Made by a program: the position numbers and the translations under genes. 64,000 nucleotides of DNA from an uncultured Rhodoferax sp. (GTDB lineage Bacteria; Pseudomonadota; Gammaproteobacteria; Burkholderiales; Burkholderiaceae_C): positions 94,873-158,872 of the forward strand of contig NZ_CAMIHB010000008.1 of the NCBI RefSeq assembly GCF_946221635.1. Direction: 5' to 3'. The notes below the pieces were generated by a model. That model was not told the DNA's origin. It saw nothing but the letters and a program-made list of their open reading frames with translations, and did not search any database. Positions 1-8,802 of the stretch are shown here, one piece after another. The stretch's first letter is position 1; every line of letters begins with the position of its first letter.

Positions 1-266
1 GCGCCAACCACCCGGTCAAGGACCTGGACAGCGGCCGCGTCTCCATCACCAGCCAGAACCACGGTTTTGCGGTGGACGAGAAGAGCCTGCCTGCCAACCT
101 GCGCCCCACCCACATCAGCCTGTTCGACAACACGCTGCAGGGTCTGGAGCGCACCGACAAGCCGGCCTTCTGCTTCCAGGGCCACCCTGAGGCTTCGCCC
201 GGCCCGCACGACATCGGCTACCTGTTTGACCGTTTCATCGGTCTGATGGAAAAGAAAGCGGCTTGA
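1..266 (+). CDS. carA: Carbamoyl-phosphate synthase small subunit, C-terminal fragment
   Basis: This is the last 87 codons of the glutamine amidotransferase subunit, which supplies ammonia to CarB for pyrimidine and arginine synthesis. The reading frame starts at base 3 and the 5' part lies outside the window. Visible are the class I glutaminase strand around NHPVKDL, the SQNHGFAVD segment, and [13 protein letters not shown], whose His and Glu complete the Cys-His-Glu triad; the Cys is upstream of the window. It ends in MEKKAA. The LeuE gene follows almost directly and carB comes next, so the three are probably one transcript. Confidence 0.95.
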   Translation, partial: ANHPVKDLDSGRVSITSQNHGFAVDEKSLPANLRPTHISLFDNTLQGLERTDKPAFCFQGHPEASPGPHDIGYLFDRFIGLMEKKAA

Positions 267-271
267 GCGCC

Positions 272-940
272 ATGAGCTTCTACGGTGTCACCGACCTCTG
301 GACCTATGTGATAGGCGCCATCGGCATTATTTTGTTGCCGGGCCCGAACTCTCTTTACGTCCTGTCGGTGGCCACCGTGCGCGGTGTGAAGGCAGGCTAC
401 CAAGGGGCTTGTGGTGTGTTTGTAGGCGACACGATTCTGCTGTTGCTCACCGCGCTGGGCGCTGCCAGCTTGCTGCGCAGCTATCCGGCCCTGTTCATGG
501 TGGTCAAGTACGCCGGTGCGGCCTACCTGACCTGGGTGGGGTTGAACCTGCTGATCGCCGCATTCAAGAAGTGGCGCAGTGCCGATGTGGCGGATTTGTC
601 GGCGCAGACGGCCGTGGCCGAAGCAGCGGCCAATATGCAGCAGCCCTTCAAGCGCGCACTGGTCATCAGCCTGCTCAACCCCAAGGCCATTCTGTTCCTG
701 CTGTCTTTCTTCGTGCAGTTCATCGACCCGAACTACGACACACCCGCGATCCCCTTCCTGATCCTGGGCTCCATCATCATGGTCTTCAGCGCGCTGTACC
801 TGTCTGCCCTGATTTTTGCGGGCGCCCGCCTGGCCCAGGGCTTTGGTCGCCGCAAGCGCCTCTCCGCCAGCCTGTCCAGCGCCGTGGGCGGCCTGTTCAT
901 GTGGTTTGGCGCCAAGCTGGCCACCGCCAGTCTGAATTAA
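272..940 (+). CDS. leuE: LysE/RhtB-family amino-acid exporter, LeuE-like
   Basis: A predicted inner-membrane exporter of 222 residues with about six hydrophobic segments. The N-terminus (YGVTDLWTYVIGAIGIILLPGPN) and the later GACGVFVGD and LLNPKAILFLLSFFVQFI blocks closely match the E. coli leucine exporter LeuE as I remember it, so leucine or a related neutral amino acid is the likely substrate. I use the ATG at 272. An in-frame TTG at 263 overlaps the carA stop, but the LeuE family starts at the downstream Met. The gene sits between carA and carB, 24 bases before carB, so it is presumably co-transcribed with carbamoyl-phosphate synthase. Substrate is inferred from similarity only. Confidence 0.85.
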   Translation: MSFYGVTDLWTYVIGAIGIILLPGPNSLYVLSVATVRGVKAGYQGACGVFVGDTILLLLTALGAASLLRSYPALFMVVKYAGAAYLTWVGLNLLIAAFKKWRSADVADLSAQTAVAEAAANMQQPFKRALVISLLNPKAILFLLSFFVQFIDPNYDTPAIPFLILGSIIMVFSALYLSALIFAGARLAQGFGRRKRLSASLSSAVGGLFMWFGAKLATASLN

Positions 941-964
941 TTTGAAAAGCAAAGAGCACCCGAA

Positions 965-3900
965 ATGCCAAAACGTACTGACATCAAGAGCATCCTGATC
1001 ATCGGCGCCGGCCCCATCATCATTGGCCAGGCCTGTGAGTTCGACTACTCCGGCGTGCAAGCGTGCAAGGCCCTGCGTGAAGAGGGCTACAAGGTCATCC
1101 TGATCAACAGCAACCCTGCGACGATCATGACCGACCCGGCCACGGCCGATGTCACCTACATCGAGCCCATCACCTGGCAGACCGTCGAGAAGATCATCGC
1201 CAAGGAAAAGCCTGATGCGATTCTGCCCACCATGGGCGGCCAGACCGCGCTGAACTGCGCGCTGGACCTGTGGCACCACGGCGTGCTCGACAAGTACAAG
1301 GTGGAGCTGATCGGCGCCACGCCCGAGGCCATCGACAAGGCCGAAGACCGCCTCAAGTTCAAGGACGCCATGACCAAGATCGGTCTGGGGTCCGCGCGCT
1401 CGGGCATTGCCCACAGCATGGACGAAGCCTGGGCGGTGCAGAAGTCGGTGGGTTTCCCCACCGTCATCCGCCCCAGCTTCACGCTGGGCGGCACGGGCGG
1501 CGGCATTGCCTACAACGCCGAAGAGTTCGAGACTATCTGCAAGCGCGGTCTGGAAGCCTCGCCCACCAACGAGTTGCTGATCGAAGAGTCGCTGCTGGGT
1601 TGGAAAGAGTACGAGATGGAAGTGGTGCGCGACAAGGCGGACAACTGCATCATCGTCTGCTCCATCGAAAACCTGGACCCCATGGGCGTGCACACCGGTG
1701 ACTCCATCACCGTGGCCCCGGCCCAGACGCTGACCGACAAGGAATACCAGATCCTGCGCAATGCCTCCCTGGCCGTGCTGCGTGAAATCGGCGTGGACAC
1801 CGGGGGCTCCAACGTGCAGTTCTCCATCAACCCCAAGGATGGCCGCATGGTCGTCATCGAGATGAACCCGCGCGTCAGCCGTTCCTCGGCGCTGGCCTCC
1901 AAGGCCACGGGCTTCCCGATTGCCAAGGTCGCCGCCAAGCTGGCCGTGGGCTTCACGCTGGACGAACTGCGCAACGACATCACCGGCGGTGCCACGCCCG
2001 CGTCGTTTGAGCCGAGCATCGACTACGTGGTCACCAAGATCCCACGTTTTGCCTTCGAAAAATTCCCTGCCGCCGACAGCCGTCTGACCACGCAGATGAA
2101 GTCCGTGGGCGAGGTGATGGCCATGGGCCGCACCTTCCAGGAGTCCTTCCAGAAAGCCCTGCGTGGCCTGGAAGTGGGCGTGGACGGCATGAACGAAAAA
2201 ACCCAGGACCGCGAAGTGCTGGAGAAAGAGCTGGGCGAGCCCGGCCCCGAGCGCATCTGGTACGTGGGCGACGCCTTCGCCCAGGGCATGAGCGTGGACG
2301 AGGTGTTTGCGCTGACCAAGATCGACCCCTGGTTCCTGGTCCAGATCGAACAGATCGTGAAGTTGGAGCTTGAAATCGAGCGCCTGCCCCAACCCGCCAG
2401 TGGCTCGGCCCTGGACAAGATCGACGCTGCCACGCTGCGCAGCCTCAAGCAAAAGGGCTTCTCCGACCGCCGCCTGGCCAAGCAGTTCAAGACCACCGAC
2501 AAGGCCGTGCGCGAAAAGCGCCGCGCCCTGGGGGTGCGCCCCGTCTACAAGCGCGTGGACACCTGTGCGGCCGAGTTCGCTACCAACACGGCCTATATGT
2601 ACTCCACCTACGAAGCCGAAGGCTCCGAGTGCGAGGCACAGCCCACCGACAAAAAGAAGATCATGGTGTTGGGCGGTGGCCCCAACCGTATCGGCCAGGG
2701 TATCGAGTTCGACTACTGCTGCGTGCACGCCGCACTCGCCATGCGCGAAGACGGCTACGAGACCATCATGGTCAACTGCAATCCCGAAACCGTCTCCACC
2801 GACTACGACACCTCTGATCGCCTGTACTTCGAGCCCCTGACGCTCGAAGACGTGCTCGAAATCGTGGACAAGGAAAAGCCGGTGGGCGTGATCGTGCAGT
2901 ACGGTGGCCAGACCCCGCTGAAGCTGGCACTGGACCTGGAAGCCAATGGCGTGCCCATCATCGGCACCACGCCCGACATGATCGACGCCGCCGAAGACCG
3001 CGAGCGCTTCCAAAAGCTGCTGCACGAACTCAAGCTGCGCCAGCCGCCCAACGCCACGGCCCGCACCGAGCCCGAAGCGCTGGAAAAGGCTGCCGCCCTG
3101 GGCTACCCCCTGGTGGTGCGTCCCAGTTATGTGCTGGGTGGCCGTGCCATGGAAATCGTGCACGAGCAGCGCGACCTGGAGCGCTACATGCGCGAAGCCG
3201 TGAAGGTGAGCAACGACAGCCCCGTGCTGCTGGACCGCTTCCTGAACGACGCCATCGAGTGCGATGTGGACTGCATCCGCGACAGCTCCGGCGCCACCTT
3301 CATCGGCGGCGTGATGGAGCACATCGAACAGGCCGGTGTGCACAGCGGCGACTCCGCCTGTTCGCTGCCCCCTTACAGCCTTGCCGCCGACACCGTGGCC
3401 GAGCTCAAGCGCCAATCGGCTGCCATGGCCGGGGCCCTCAACGTGGTGGGCCTGATGAATGTTCAGTTCGCCATCCAGCAGGTCGATGGCAAGGACATCA
3501 TCTATGTGCTGGAAGTGAATCCCCGCGCATCGCGTACCGTGCCCTACGTGTCCAAAGCCACGGGCATCCAACTGGCCAAGGTGGCAGCACGCTGCATGGC
3601 CGGTCAGACCCTGGCCAGCCAGGGCATCACCAAGGAAGTGACACCGCCGTACTTCAGCGTGAAGGAAGCCGTGTTCCCCTTCGTCAAGTTCCCCGGTGTG
3701 GACACCATCCTCGGCCCGGAGATGAAGTCCACCGGCGAGGTGATGGGCGTGGGCGCCACCTTCGGCGAAGCCTTTGTGAAGAGCCAGTTGGGCGCCGGCG
3801 CCAAGTTGCCGCGCGGTGGCAAGGCCTTCATCTCCGTCAAGCAGGCCGACAAGCCGCGTGCCGTGGAAGTGGCACGCAAGCTGGCCGCCATGGGCTTCGA

Positions 3901-4219
3901 AATCGTGGCCACCAAGGGCACGGCGGCTGCCATGACTGCAGCAGGCGTGGCCTGCGGCGTGGTGAACAAGGTGGCCGAAGGCCGCCCGCACATCGTGGAC
4001 ATGATCAAGAACGAGGAAATCTCCATGGTGGTCAACACCGTGGAAGAGCGCCGCAACGCCATTGCGGACTCGCGCCAGATCCGCACCTCGGCCTTGCTGG
4101 CCCGCGTCACGACCTACACCACCATCGCCGGCGCCGAAGCTGCAGTGGAGGGTATGAAGTATCTGGACAGCCTGGGTGTGATCTCGGTGCAGGGGATGCA
4201 CGCAGAACTGCAGGCATAA
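965..4219 (+). CDS. carB: Carbamoyl-phosphate synthase large subunit
   Basis: CarB of 1084 residues (E. coli about 1073) makes carbamoyl phosphate from bicarbonate, ammonia and two ATP. It shows the expected internal duplication: an N-terminal carboxyphosphate half beginning [24 protein letters not shown] and a second half from about residue 560 with [22 protein letters not shown]. Each half has its ATP-grasp signature ([13 protein letters not shown] and [13 protein letters not shown]). The C-terminal MGS-like allosteric domain ([28 protein letters not shown]) is complete. The start at 965 has an upstream AAAGAGCA-type ribosome-binding site. A strong hairpin follows the stop. A 1327-codon antisense open frame over this gene is a high-GC shadow. 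Confidence 0.98.
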   Translation: MPKRTDIKSILIIGAGPIIIGQACEFDYSGVQACKALREEGYKVILINSNPATIMTDPATADVTYIEPITWQTVEKIIAKEKPDAILPTMGGQTALNCALDLWHHGVLDKYKVELIGATPEAIDKAEDRLKFKDAMTKIGLGSARSGIAHSMDEAWAVQKSVGFPTVIRPSFTLGGTGGGIAYNAEEFETICKRGLEASPTNELLIEESLLGWKEYEMEVVRDKADNCIIVCSIENLDPMGVHTGDSITVAPAQTLTDKEYQILRNASLAVLREIGVDTGGSNVQFSINPKDGRMVVIEMNPRVSRSSALASKATGFPIAKVAAKLAVGFTLDELRNDITGGATPASFEPSIDYVVTKIPRFAFEKFPAADSRLTTQMKSVGEVMAMGRTFQESFQKALRGLEVGVDGMNEKTQDREVLEKELGEPGPERIWYVGDAFAQGMSVDEVFALTKIDPWFLVQIEQIVKLELEIERLPQPASGSALDKIDAATLRSLKQKGFSDRRLAKQFKTTDKAVREKRRALGVRPVYKRVDTCAAEFATNTAYMYSTYEAEGSECEAQPTDKKKIMVLGGGPNRIGQGIEFDYCCVHAALAMREDGYETIMVNCNPETVSTDYDTSDRLYFEPLTLEDVLEIVDKEKPVGVIVQYGGQTPLKLALDLEANGVPIIGTTPDMIDAAEDRERFQKLLHELKLRQPPNATARTEPEALEKAAALGYPLVVRPSYVLGGRAMEIVHEQRDLERYMREAVKVSNDSPVLLDRFLNDAIECDVDCIRDSSGATFIGGVMEHIEQAGVHSGDSACSLPPYSLAADTVAELKRQSAAMAGALNVVGLMNVQFAIQQVDGKDIIYVLEVNPRASRTVPYVSKATGIQLAKVAARCMAGQTLASQGITKEVTPPYFSVKEAVFPFVKFPGVDTILGPEMKSTGEVMGVGATFGEAFVKSQLGAGAKLPRGGKAFISVKQADKPRAVEVARKLAAMGFEIVATKGTAAAMTAAGVACGVVNKVAEGRPHIVDMIKNEEISMVVNTVEERRNAIADSRQIRTSALLARVTTYTTIAGAEAAVEGMKYLDSLGVISVQGMHAELQA

Positions 4220-4236
4220 TCAGCCCATTCGTTCTA

Positions 4237-4268
4237 GGACAGTGCCGCGCGCAAGCGCCGCACTGTCC
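4237..4268. terminator. Long hairpin between carB and greA (probable weak terminator)
   Basis: A 14-base arm GGACAGTGCCGCGC pairs with GCGCCGCACTGTCC around a GCAA tetraloop, with one mismatch. The following sequence is only moderately T-rich (TTGTACTTT). It may attenuate read-through from carB or protect the carB 3' end. greA starts 38 bases downstream. Confidence 0.5.
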
Positions 4269-4305
4269 TTGTACTTTGAGGCCCCCAAAACCAGCTAGAG
4301 ACACC

Positions 4306-4782
4306 ATGGCAACTTATCCCATTACCAAGCGCGGTGCAGAAATGCTCAAGGCCGAGCTGCACAAACTCAAGACCGTGGAGCGTCCCTCGGTCATCCAGGC
4401 CATTGCGGAGGCGCGCGCCCAGGGTGACCTGAGCGAAAACGCCGACTATGACGCAGCCAAGGAGCGCCAGGGCTTTATCGAGGGCCGTATCCAGGAAGTG
4501 GAAGGCAAACTTTCTGCCGCCCAGGTGATCGATCCTTCCGCCATCCAGGCCGATGGCCGTGTGGTCTTTGGCGCCACCGTGGAGCTGGAAGATGAGGACA
4601 CCGGTGATCGCGTCAAGTACCAGATCGTGGGCGAGGACGAAGCCGATCTGAAACAGGGCCTGATCAACATCAGCAGCCCCATTGCCCGCGCCCTGATCGG
4701 CAAGGAAGAGGGCGACACCGCCGTGGTGCAGGCCCCCGGTGGCGAGCGCGCCTACGAAGTGGTGGCGGTTCACTACATCTGA
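4306..4782 (+). CDS. greA: Transcription elongation factor GreA
   Basis: GreA (158 residues, the normal family length) rescues backtracked RNA polymerase by stimulating intrinsic transcript cleavage. The N-terminal antiparallel coiled coil carries the acidic tip [14 protein letters not shown], whose Asp and Glu coordinate the catalytic metal. The C-terminal FKBP-like domain runs from about residue 80 ([15 protein letters not shown]) to [17 protein letters not shown] 4306 gives the canonical [12 protein letters not shown] start. The stop overlaps the next start by one base, so the following membrane protein is translationally coupled. Following carB is the usual location in Comamonadaceae. Confidence 0.97.
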   Translation: MATYPITKRGAEMLKAELHKLKTVERPSVIQAIAEARAQGDLSENADYDAAKERQGFIEGRIQEVEGKLSAAQVIDPSAIQADGRVVFGATVELEDEDTGDRVKYQIVGEDEADLKQGLINISSPIARALIGKEEGDTAVVQAPGGERAYEVVAVHYI

Positions 4783-5216
4783 TGCGCCAGCTGCCCCTCT
4801 GGCTCGCCGCGGCCTGGGCCATGAGCCTGAGCATGCTGGGCTTTCTGGTGGTGCCCATGCTGTTTGTGCACCTGCCTACGCCCGCCATGGCCGGCCAGAT
4901 GGCGGCCAAGCTGTTCACGGCGCAGACTTGGCTGTCGGTCGCCTGTGGCGTTTTGCTGTTGCTGGTTTTTAGGTCAAACAAGGCGCTAGCCCCCGTAGAT
5001 ACTGCGCAGACAGCTACGCTTTTTGTAGTGGCGGGGGTCTTGCTGGCCCTGCTGGTAGAGCTGGCGGTCGCGCCGCGCATCGTGGCGCGCGAGAACCTGG
5101 CGCTCTGGCACAAGGTGGGTTCGGCCATGTACTTTGCCCAGTGGCTGTGTGCGCTGCTGGTGTTCGGCAAGCTGACTCGGGCAGCCTCTTCGCCACCCGC
5201 AGTGGAGCAGGCATAA
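4782..5216 (+). CDS. DUF4149-type small integral membrane protein
   Basis: A 144-residue inner-membrane protein with about four hydrophobic segments (residues ~5-30, 45-63, 75-95, 112-132). It resembles the DUF4149 proteins commonly found beside greA in this family; no biochemical function is known. Its start overlaps the greA stop (TGATG). Residues ~67-82 (LAPVDTAQTATLFVVA) are encoded by a copy of the dispersed ~44-bp repeat, in the same frame as other intragenic copies, so this loop looks like a repeat-derived insertion. A strong bidirectional terminator begins at the stop codon. Confidence 0.7.
   Translation: MRQLPLWLAAAWAMSLSMLGFLVVPMLFVHLPTPAMAGQMAAKLFTAQTWLSVACGVLLLLVFRSNKALAPVDTAQTATLFVVAGVLLALLVELAVAPRIVARENLALWHKVGSAMYFAQWLCALLVFGKLTRAASSPPAVEQA
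4986..5029 (+). repeat. Dispersed ~44-bp repeat, copy 1 (inside the DUF4149 gene)
   Basis: Starts CTAGCCCCCGTAGATACTGC and ends TTTTTGTAGT. The family signature is a 5' CTAGCCC, a central TGCGC, AGCT near two thirds, and TAGC at or near the 3' end. It is read in frame as LAPVDTAQTATLFVV. Confidence 0.75.
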
Positions 5217-5248
5217 AAAAACGGAGCCTTCGGGCTCCGTTTTTTATT
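5215..5248. terminator. Bidirectional rho-independent terminator
   Basis: The stem ACGGAGCC/GGGCTCCGT with a TTC loop is flanked by an A7 run on the left and a T6 run on the right. It can therefore serve both the greA-DUF4149 transcript (plus) and the CRM-domain gene (minus). Confidence 0.92.
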
Positions 5249-5262
5249 TGGGCGACCAGCCT

Positions 5263-5736
5263 TCAGGTCTGGCTGCGCTTCTTCACGCTGGTTTGGGGCT
5301 TCGGTTTGGCACGCTTGATGTTGCCGCCGGGTGTCAGGCGCTGGTTGCCCAGCACGCGCAGGGTCTTCACCTCGGGGCGCTGGCCAGCCTTGCCGAACTT
5401 GAGCACCTTGAAGTCGCGCGGACCGGGCTTGCGGTCCTCGTCCACCACTTTTTCCTTCGCAGGCTTGGGGCGCCACAGCACCAGCAGCTTGCCGATGTGC
5501 TGGATGGGGGCGGCGTTGAGCTCGTCGGCCAGGGTCTTGAGCATCTCGTCGCGGGCCAGGCGGTCGTCGGAGAACACGCGGACCTTGATCAGGCCATGGG
5601 CGTTCAGGGCGGCATCGATTTCTTTTTTTACGTTGGCCGTCAGGCCATCGCCGCCGACCAGGACCACGGGGTCCAGGTGGTGGGCCTCGGCGCGGTGGTC
5701 TTTGCGCTGGGCGGGAGTCAGTTGTATTTGGGGCAT
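5263..5736 (-). CDS. YhbY-like CRM-domain RNA-binding protein
   Basis: A 157-residue protein. Its first ~100 residues form a CRM (YhbY) domain: LTPAQRKDHRAEAHHLDPVVLVGGDGLT, then IKVRVFSDDRLARDEMLKTLADELNAAPIQHIGKLLVLWRP. YhbY-type proteins associate with pre-50S ribosomal particles. The C-terminal ~55 residues are a basic tail (KRAKPKPQTSVKKRSQT) beyond the minimal E. coli protein, consistent with RNA binding. It converges on the greA operon at a shared terminator. In many proteobacteria yhbY lies next to rlmE-ftsH; here the cyclase gene separates it from rlmE. Confidence 0.88.
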   Translation of the reverse strand: MPQIQLTPAQRKDHRAEAHHLDPVVLVGGDGLTANVKKEIDAALNAHGLIKVRVFSDDRLARDEMLKTLADELNAAPIQHIGKLLVLWRPKPAKEKVVDEDRKPGPRDFKVLKFGKAGQRPEVKTLRVLGNQRLTPGGNIKRAKPKPQTSVKKRSQT

Positions 5737-5784
5737 GCCCGTATTATCGGCGCAATGCCCCGCAGCGGGGAAGGGCGCCAGCGC

Positions 5785-7881
5785 CTAGCCGGTGTGGGCC
5801 CTGCATTTCTCCAGCATGCGCTGGGCCACGCTGTCGTGCGGGAAAACCGCTAGAACTGCCGTGTATTCGGCCGTCGCAGCCTCCCATTCGCCGGCCGCGT
5901 AGTGGGCGTATGCGGTGGCGGTCATCTGGCACAGCTGGATTTCCTCGGTCGTGGCGGCGGTCTCGGCATCGCCATCACGGATGGCCAGCAGCTCGTAGAT
6001 CAGCAATTCGCCCTTGCGGCCCTTGACCGTGACCGTGTCGATGGGACGCAGCCACAGGCGTTCGCCAGCCGCGCGGTAGACGGTGTGGCTCACACAGACC
6101 CAGGTGCCCATTTCCTTGTTGATGCCCTCCAGGCGCGCCGCCACGTTGACGCCGTCGCCCATGACGGTGTAGCTCACGCGTTCGGCCGAGCCCACATTGC
6201 CCACCAGCACCGAGTCGCTGTGAATGCCGATGCGCACCTTGAGTGGCGGCTTGCCCTGCGCCGTCCATTCCCGGTTGCGGATGGCCATGCGGCGTTGTGA
6301 GCGCACGGCGGCCACGCAGGCCAGGTAGGCGTGGTTGTCGATGCGGTTGGGTGCCCCCCAGAAGGCCATGACGGCGTCGCCGATGAATTTGTCCACCGTC
6401 CCTTGTTCCTGTTCGATGGACTGGGTGACGCTGGCAAAGTAGTCCGACACCTGGGACAGCAACTGCTGCGAGGGTTCGGACTCCGACAACGTGGAGAAAC
6501 CTTCCAGGTCGGTAAAGAACAGCGTGAGATAGCGGCTCTCTACGCCCAGGCGCGTTCCCTGGCCGGAGTCGATGAGCTGCTTGACGAGGCCGCGCGGCAC
6601 ATAGGAGGTGAAGGACTCCAGCCCGCGCGTGAGCAGGTAGACGGCCTGCGCCAGATGGCTGATTTCGGCAATGCGCGACGCCACCATGGGCGTCTGGCGG
6701 AATTGGAAGTCGCGGATATGCACCACGTCCTCGGCCAGCTGTTCGATGGGGCGCGACAGCGCGCGCGACAGGCGGTAGATCAGCAGCAGTTGCAGGCAGA
6801 ACACGAGCGCGCCGAAGATCAGCAGGCGGCGGTTGGTCTCCTTGATGCCCCCCACAAAGTCATCGGTGGGCGCAATGATCAGCAGCTCCCAGGGTTTCTT
6901 GAAGTCCTTGGGGAAGGGCGAGAAGATGCCGATGTACTCGGTGTTGTCGGGGCCGGCGGTGAAGTGGAAACGGTCGGTGCCGCTGCGAATGCGCTCGGCC
7001 AGCGCTGCGGTCACGCGCACGTCGCCCAGTTTGCTGAGCTGGTTCTGCACCAGTTCCTTGTCCTTGAGCGTGAGTCCGCGCTCGAACTCGGGGTGGGCGA
7101 TCACGCCGCCGTGGTCATCGGCAATGATGGTGATGCTGTTCGGGCTGACCCGGTTGTCGGACAGGAAGCGCGACAGCGTCTTGAGTGTCAGGTCGATGGA
7201 GAACACGCCGCTGGCGTGGCTGCCGGAAACGATGGGCGCAGTCACGGTAATGCCCAGTTCACCGGAGCTGGCAAAGGGGTAGACGTCCGACACAGTCAGC
7301 GTCTGCAGGCGTACGGCTTCCTTGTAGTAGGCGCGGGTGCGTGGGTCGTAGTTCACAGGGCCGGCATCCTGGCCCAGCACGCCGCCCCAAGCGCCATGGA
7401 AACGGTACTGGTCCTGAGCCTCTCCCCCGGTGGGGATGTTGCGCTGGTCGATGAAGCGTTCGACGATCTTGGTGCCCTCGGGCACCGGCTTGTCCAGCAC
7501 GGGGCGACCAGGGACCACGCGCCGCACCTGGCGGAAGCTGCCGTCGTCAAAGGCGGCGTAGGCGGCGTAGACGGCCTCGTTGGAGGCGACGATCTCGTGC
7601 AGGTAGTCCGAGGCGCTGGGTTCGCGGAAGTAATCCGGTTTGTCGCGCATCAGCGTGCCGGCGGCGCGCGCGTTGCTGATGAAAGGGTTGAGCAGGCGCT
7701 CGGCGTTGTTGAAGTTCTCGCGGACGGACTTTTCGATGAATTTGTTCGAATAGTCCTCGATCAGCAGCGTATTGGCCCGGTAGCTGACCACCAGGAAGGC
7801 AATGACCACGGGCAAGGTCAGCACGACAAACAGCCAGCTGATGGTGACGTGAAGCTTGACGTTGCGTTGGAACAGGGGCAT
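5785..7881 (-). CDS. Membrane-bound class III adenylate/guanylate cyclase with Cache and HAMP-like modules
   Basis: A 698-residue receptor cyclase. A first membrane segment (residues ~14-37) is followed by a large periplasmic Cache-type sensor, a second membrane segment (~345-368), a HAMP-like linker and a C-terminal class III catalytic domain. Catalytic residues are intact: metal-binding Asp in FFTDLEGFS, DKFIGDAVMAFW with a Lys typical of adenylate specificity and the second Asp, and the transition-state Asn/Arg in VNVAARLE. cAMP is therefore the likelier product. I start at ATG 7881, which follows a GAGAGGAAG ribosome-binding site; the open frame extends 47 codons upstream without family support. 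It is divergent from rlmE. The ligand is unknown. Confidence 0.85.
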   Translation of the reverse strand: MPLFQRNVKLHVTISWLFVVLTLPVVIAFLVVSYRANTLLIEDYSNKFIEKSVRENFNNAERLLNPFISNARAAGTLMRDKPDYFREPSASDYLHEIVASNEAVYAAYAAFDDGSFRQVRRVVPGRPVLDKPVPEGTKIVERFIDQRNIPTGGEAQDQYRFHGAWGGVLGQDAGPVNYDPRTRAYYKEAVRLQTLTVSDVYPFASSGELGITVTAPIVSGSHASGVFSIDLTLKTLSRFLSDNRVSPNSITIIADDHGGVIAHPEFERGLTLKDKELVQNQLSKLGDVRVTAALAERIRSGTDRFHFTAGPDNTEYIGIFSPFPKDFKKPWELLIIAPTDDFVGGIKETNRRLLIFGALVFCLQLLLIYRLSRALSRPIEQLAEDVVHIRDFQFRQTPMVASRIAEISHLAQAVYLLTRGLESFTSYVPRGLVKQLIDSGQGTRLGVESRYLTLFFTDLEGFSTLSESEPSQQLLSQVSDYFASVTQSIEQEQGTVDKFIGDAVMAFWGAPNRIDNHAYLACVAAVRSQRRMAIRNREWTAQGKPPLKVRIGIHSDSVLVGNVGSAERVSYTVMGDGVNVAARLEGINKEMGTWVCVSHTVYRAAGERLWLRPIDTVTVKGRKGELLIYELLAIRDGDAETAATTEEIQLCQMTATAYAHYAAGEWEAATAEYTAVLAVFPHDSVAQRMLEKCRAHTG

Positions 7882-8012
7882 GCCTTCCTCTCGGTGGGTG
7901 GCCTTCGCGCTGAAAGGCAAACGCTCAACTATAGATGAGAAGGATGTCGCTCCGAAGGGGGCAAACCGGGGGCCGAAAAGCCGGACAATCGGGGCCTTCC
8001 CGGAATACCCGC

Positions 8013-8672
8013 ATGACAACATCCAACAAAGGCAAAAAGGTCAACAAGGCCTGGTTGCACGACCACATCAACGACCCCTATGTCAAACTGGCCAACAAGG
8101 AGGGCTATCGCGCCCGCGCGGCCTACAAACTCAAGGAAATTGATGAAACCTTGCAGCTGGTCAAGCCTGGCCAGCTGGTGGTCGACCTGGGCTGCACGCC
8201 GGGTGCCTGGAGTCAGTACCTGCGCCGGCGCATGTCGCCCCAAGGCGCGGCGGTGGGGGCGCTGGATGGCACCATCATCGGGTTGGACCTGCTGCCCATG
8301 GAACCCATTGAGGGCGTGACCTTTATCCAGGGAGACTTTCGGGAGGAAGAGACCCTGACCCAGCTAGAGGCGGCGCTGGGCGGCCAACAGGCCGATCTGG
8401 TGGTGTCGGACATGGCCCCCAATCTGTCGGGCATTTCCTCGGCCGACGCGGCGCGCGTGGAATACCTGATCGAACTCGCCATCGATTTCGCCCAGAACCA
8501 CATGAAGCCGCAGGGCGCCCTGGTCGCCAAGGTGTTCCACGGGGCCAGCTACAACGAGGTGGTGCAGCGCTTCAAGGCCGCCTTCGTGACCGTCAAAACC
8601 CTCAAGCCCAAGGCCTCGCGTGACCGTTCGTCAGAAACCTTTCTGATCGGTTTGGGGCTGAAAAGCCGTTAA
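8013..8672 (+). CDS. rlmE: 23S rRNA (uridine-2'-O)-methyltransferase
   Basis: RlmE (RrmJ/FtsJ, 219 residues) methylates the 2'-O of U2552 in 23S rRNA during 50S maturation. The SAM-binding [15 protein letters not shown] motif is clear. The K-D-K-E catalytic tetrad can be placed in [34 protein letters not shown] and [13 protein letters not shown]. The ATG at 8013 gives the usual N-terminus; a 26-codon upstream extension overlaps the divergent promoter region and is unlikely to be translated. It precedes ftsH as in the E. coli heat-shock operon, with ~130 bases containing a separate ftsH promoter candidate. Confidence 0.96.
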   Translation: MTTSNKGKKVNKAWLHDHINDPYVKLANKEGYRARAAYKLKEIDETLQLVKPGQLVVDLGCTPGAWSQYLRRRMSPQGAAVGALDGTIIGLDLLPMEPIEGVTFIQGDFREEETLTQLEAALGGQQADLVVSDMAPNLSGISSADAARVEYLIELAIDFAQNHMKPQGALVAKVFHGASYNEVVQRFKAAFVTVKTLKPKASRDRSSETFLIGLGLKSR

Positions 8673-8734
8673 AACCTTGTCATATTCCCATGCTCTTTCT
8701 ATGGCTGTCGCCGGCAAAAAAGGCGCTTTCATGG

Positions 8735-8762
8735 CTTGAAACGCCTAAAATGGGGCCCAAGT
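8735..8762 (+). promoter_or_regulatory. Sigma-32 (heat-shock)-like promoter for ftsH
   Basis: CTTGAAA at 8735-8741 is followed after 13 bases by GCCCAAGT at 8755-8762. This compares well with the RpoH consensus CTTGAAA-N(11-16)-CCCCATNT (6 of 8 at the -10). It lies 41 bases before the ftsH start. FtsH is a known heat-shock protein, so the site fits the gene. Confidence 0.55.
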
Positions 8763-8802
8763 ACGCAAGGTCCGTCTACTTGCGCCAGTATTGGAGCTTC
8801 GC

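Noticed and set aside
263..271. TTG start for the LeuE-like gene overlapping the carA stop
   Set aside because: The homologous N-terminus begins at the ATG three codons later, and no better ribosome-binding site supports the TTG.
218..4201. A 1327-codon antisense open frame opposite carB
   Set aside because: It mirrors carB codons, is His/Gly/Ala-rich without domains, and carB is unmistakable on the other strand. Long antisense frames over the cyclase, ftsH, ppk1 and addA genes were rejected for the same reason.
7882..8022. N-terminal extension of the nucleotidyl cyclase
   Set aside because: The 47 extra codons run through the divergent promoter region into rlmE. ATG 7881 has a good ribosome-binding site directly before the first membrane helix.
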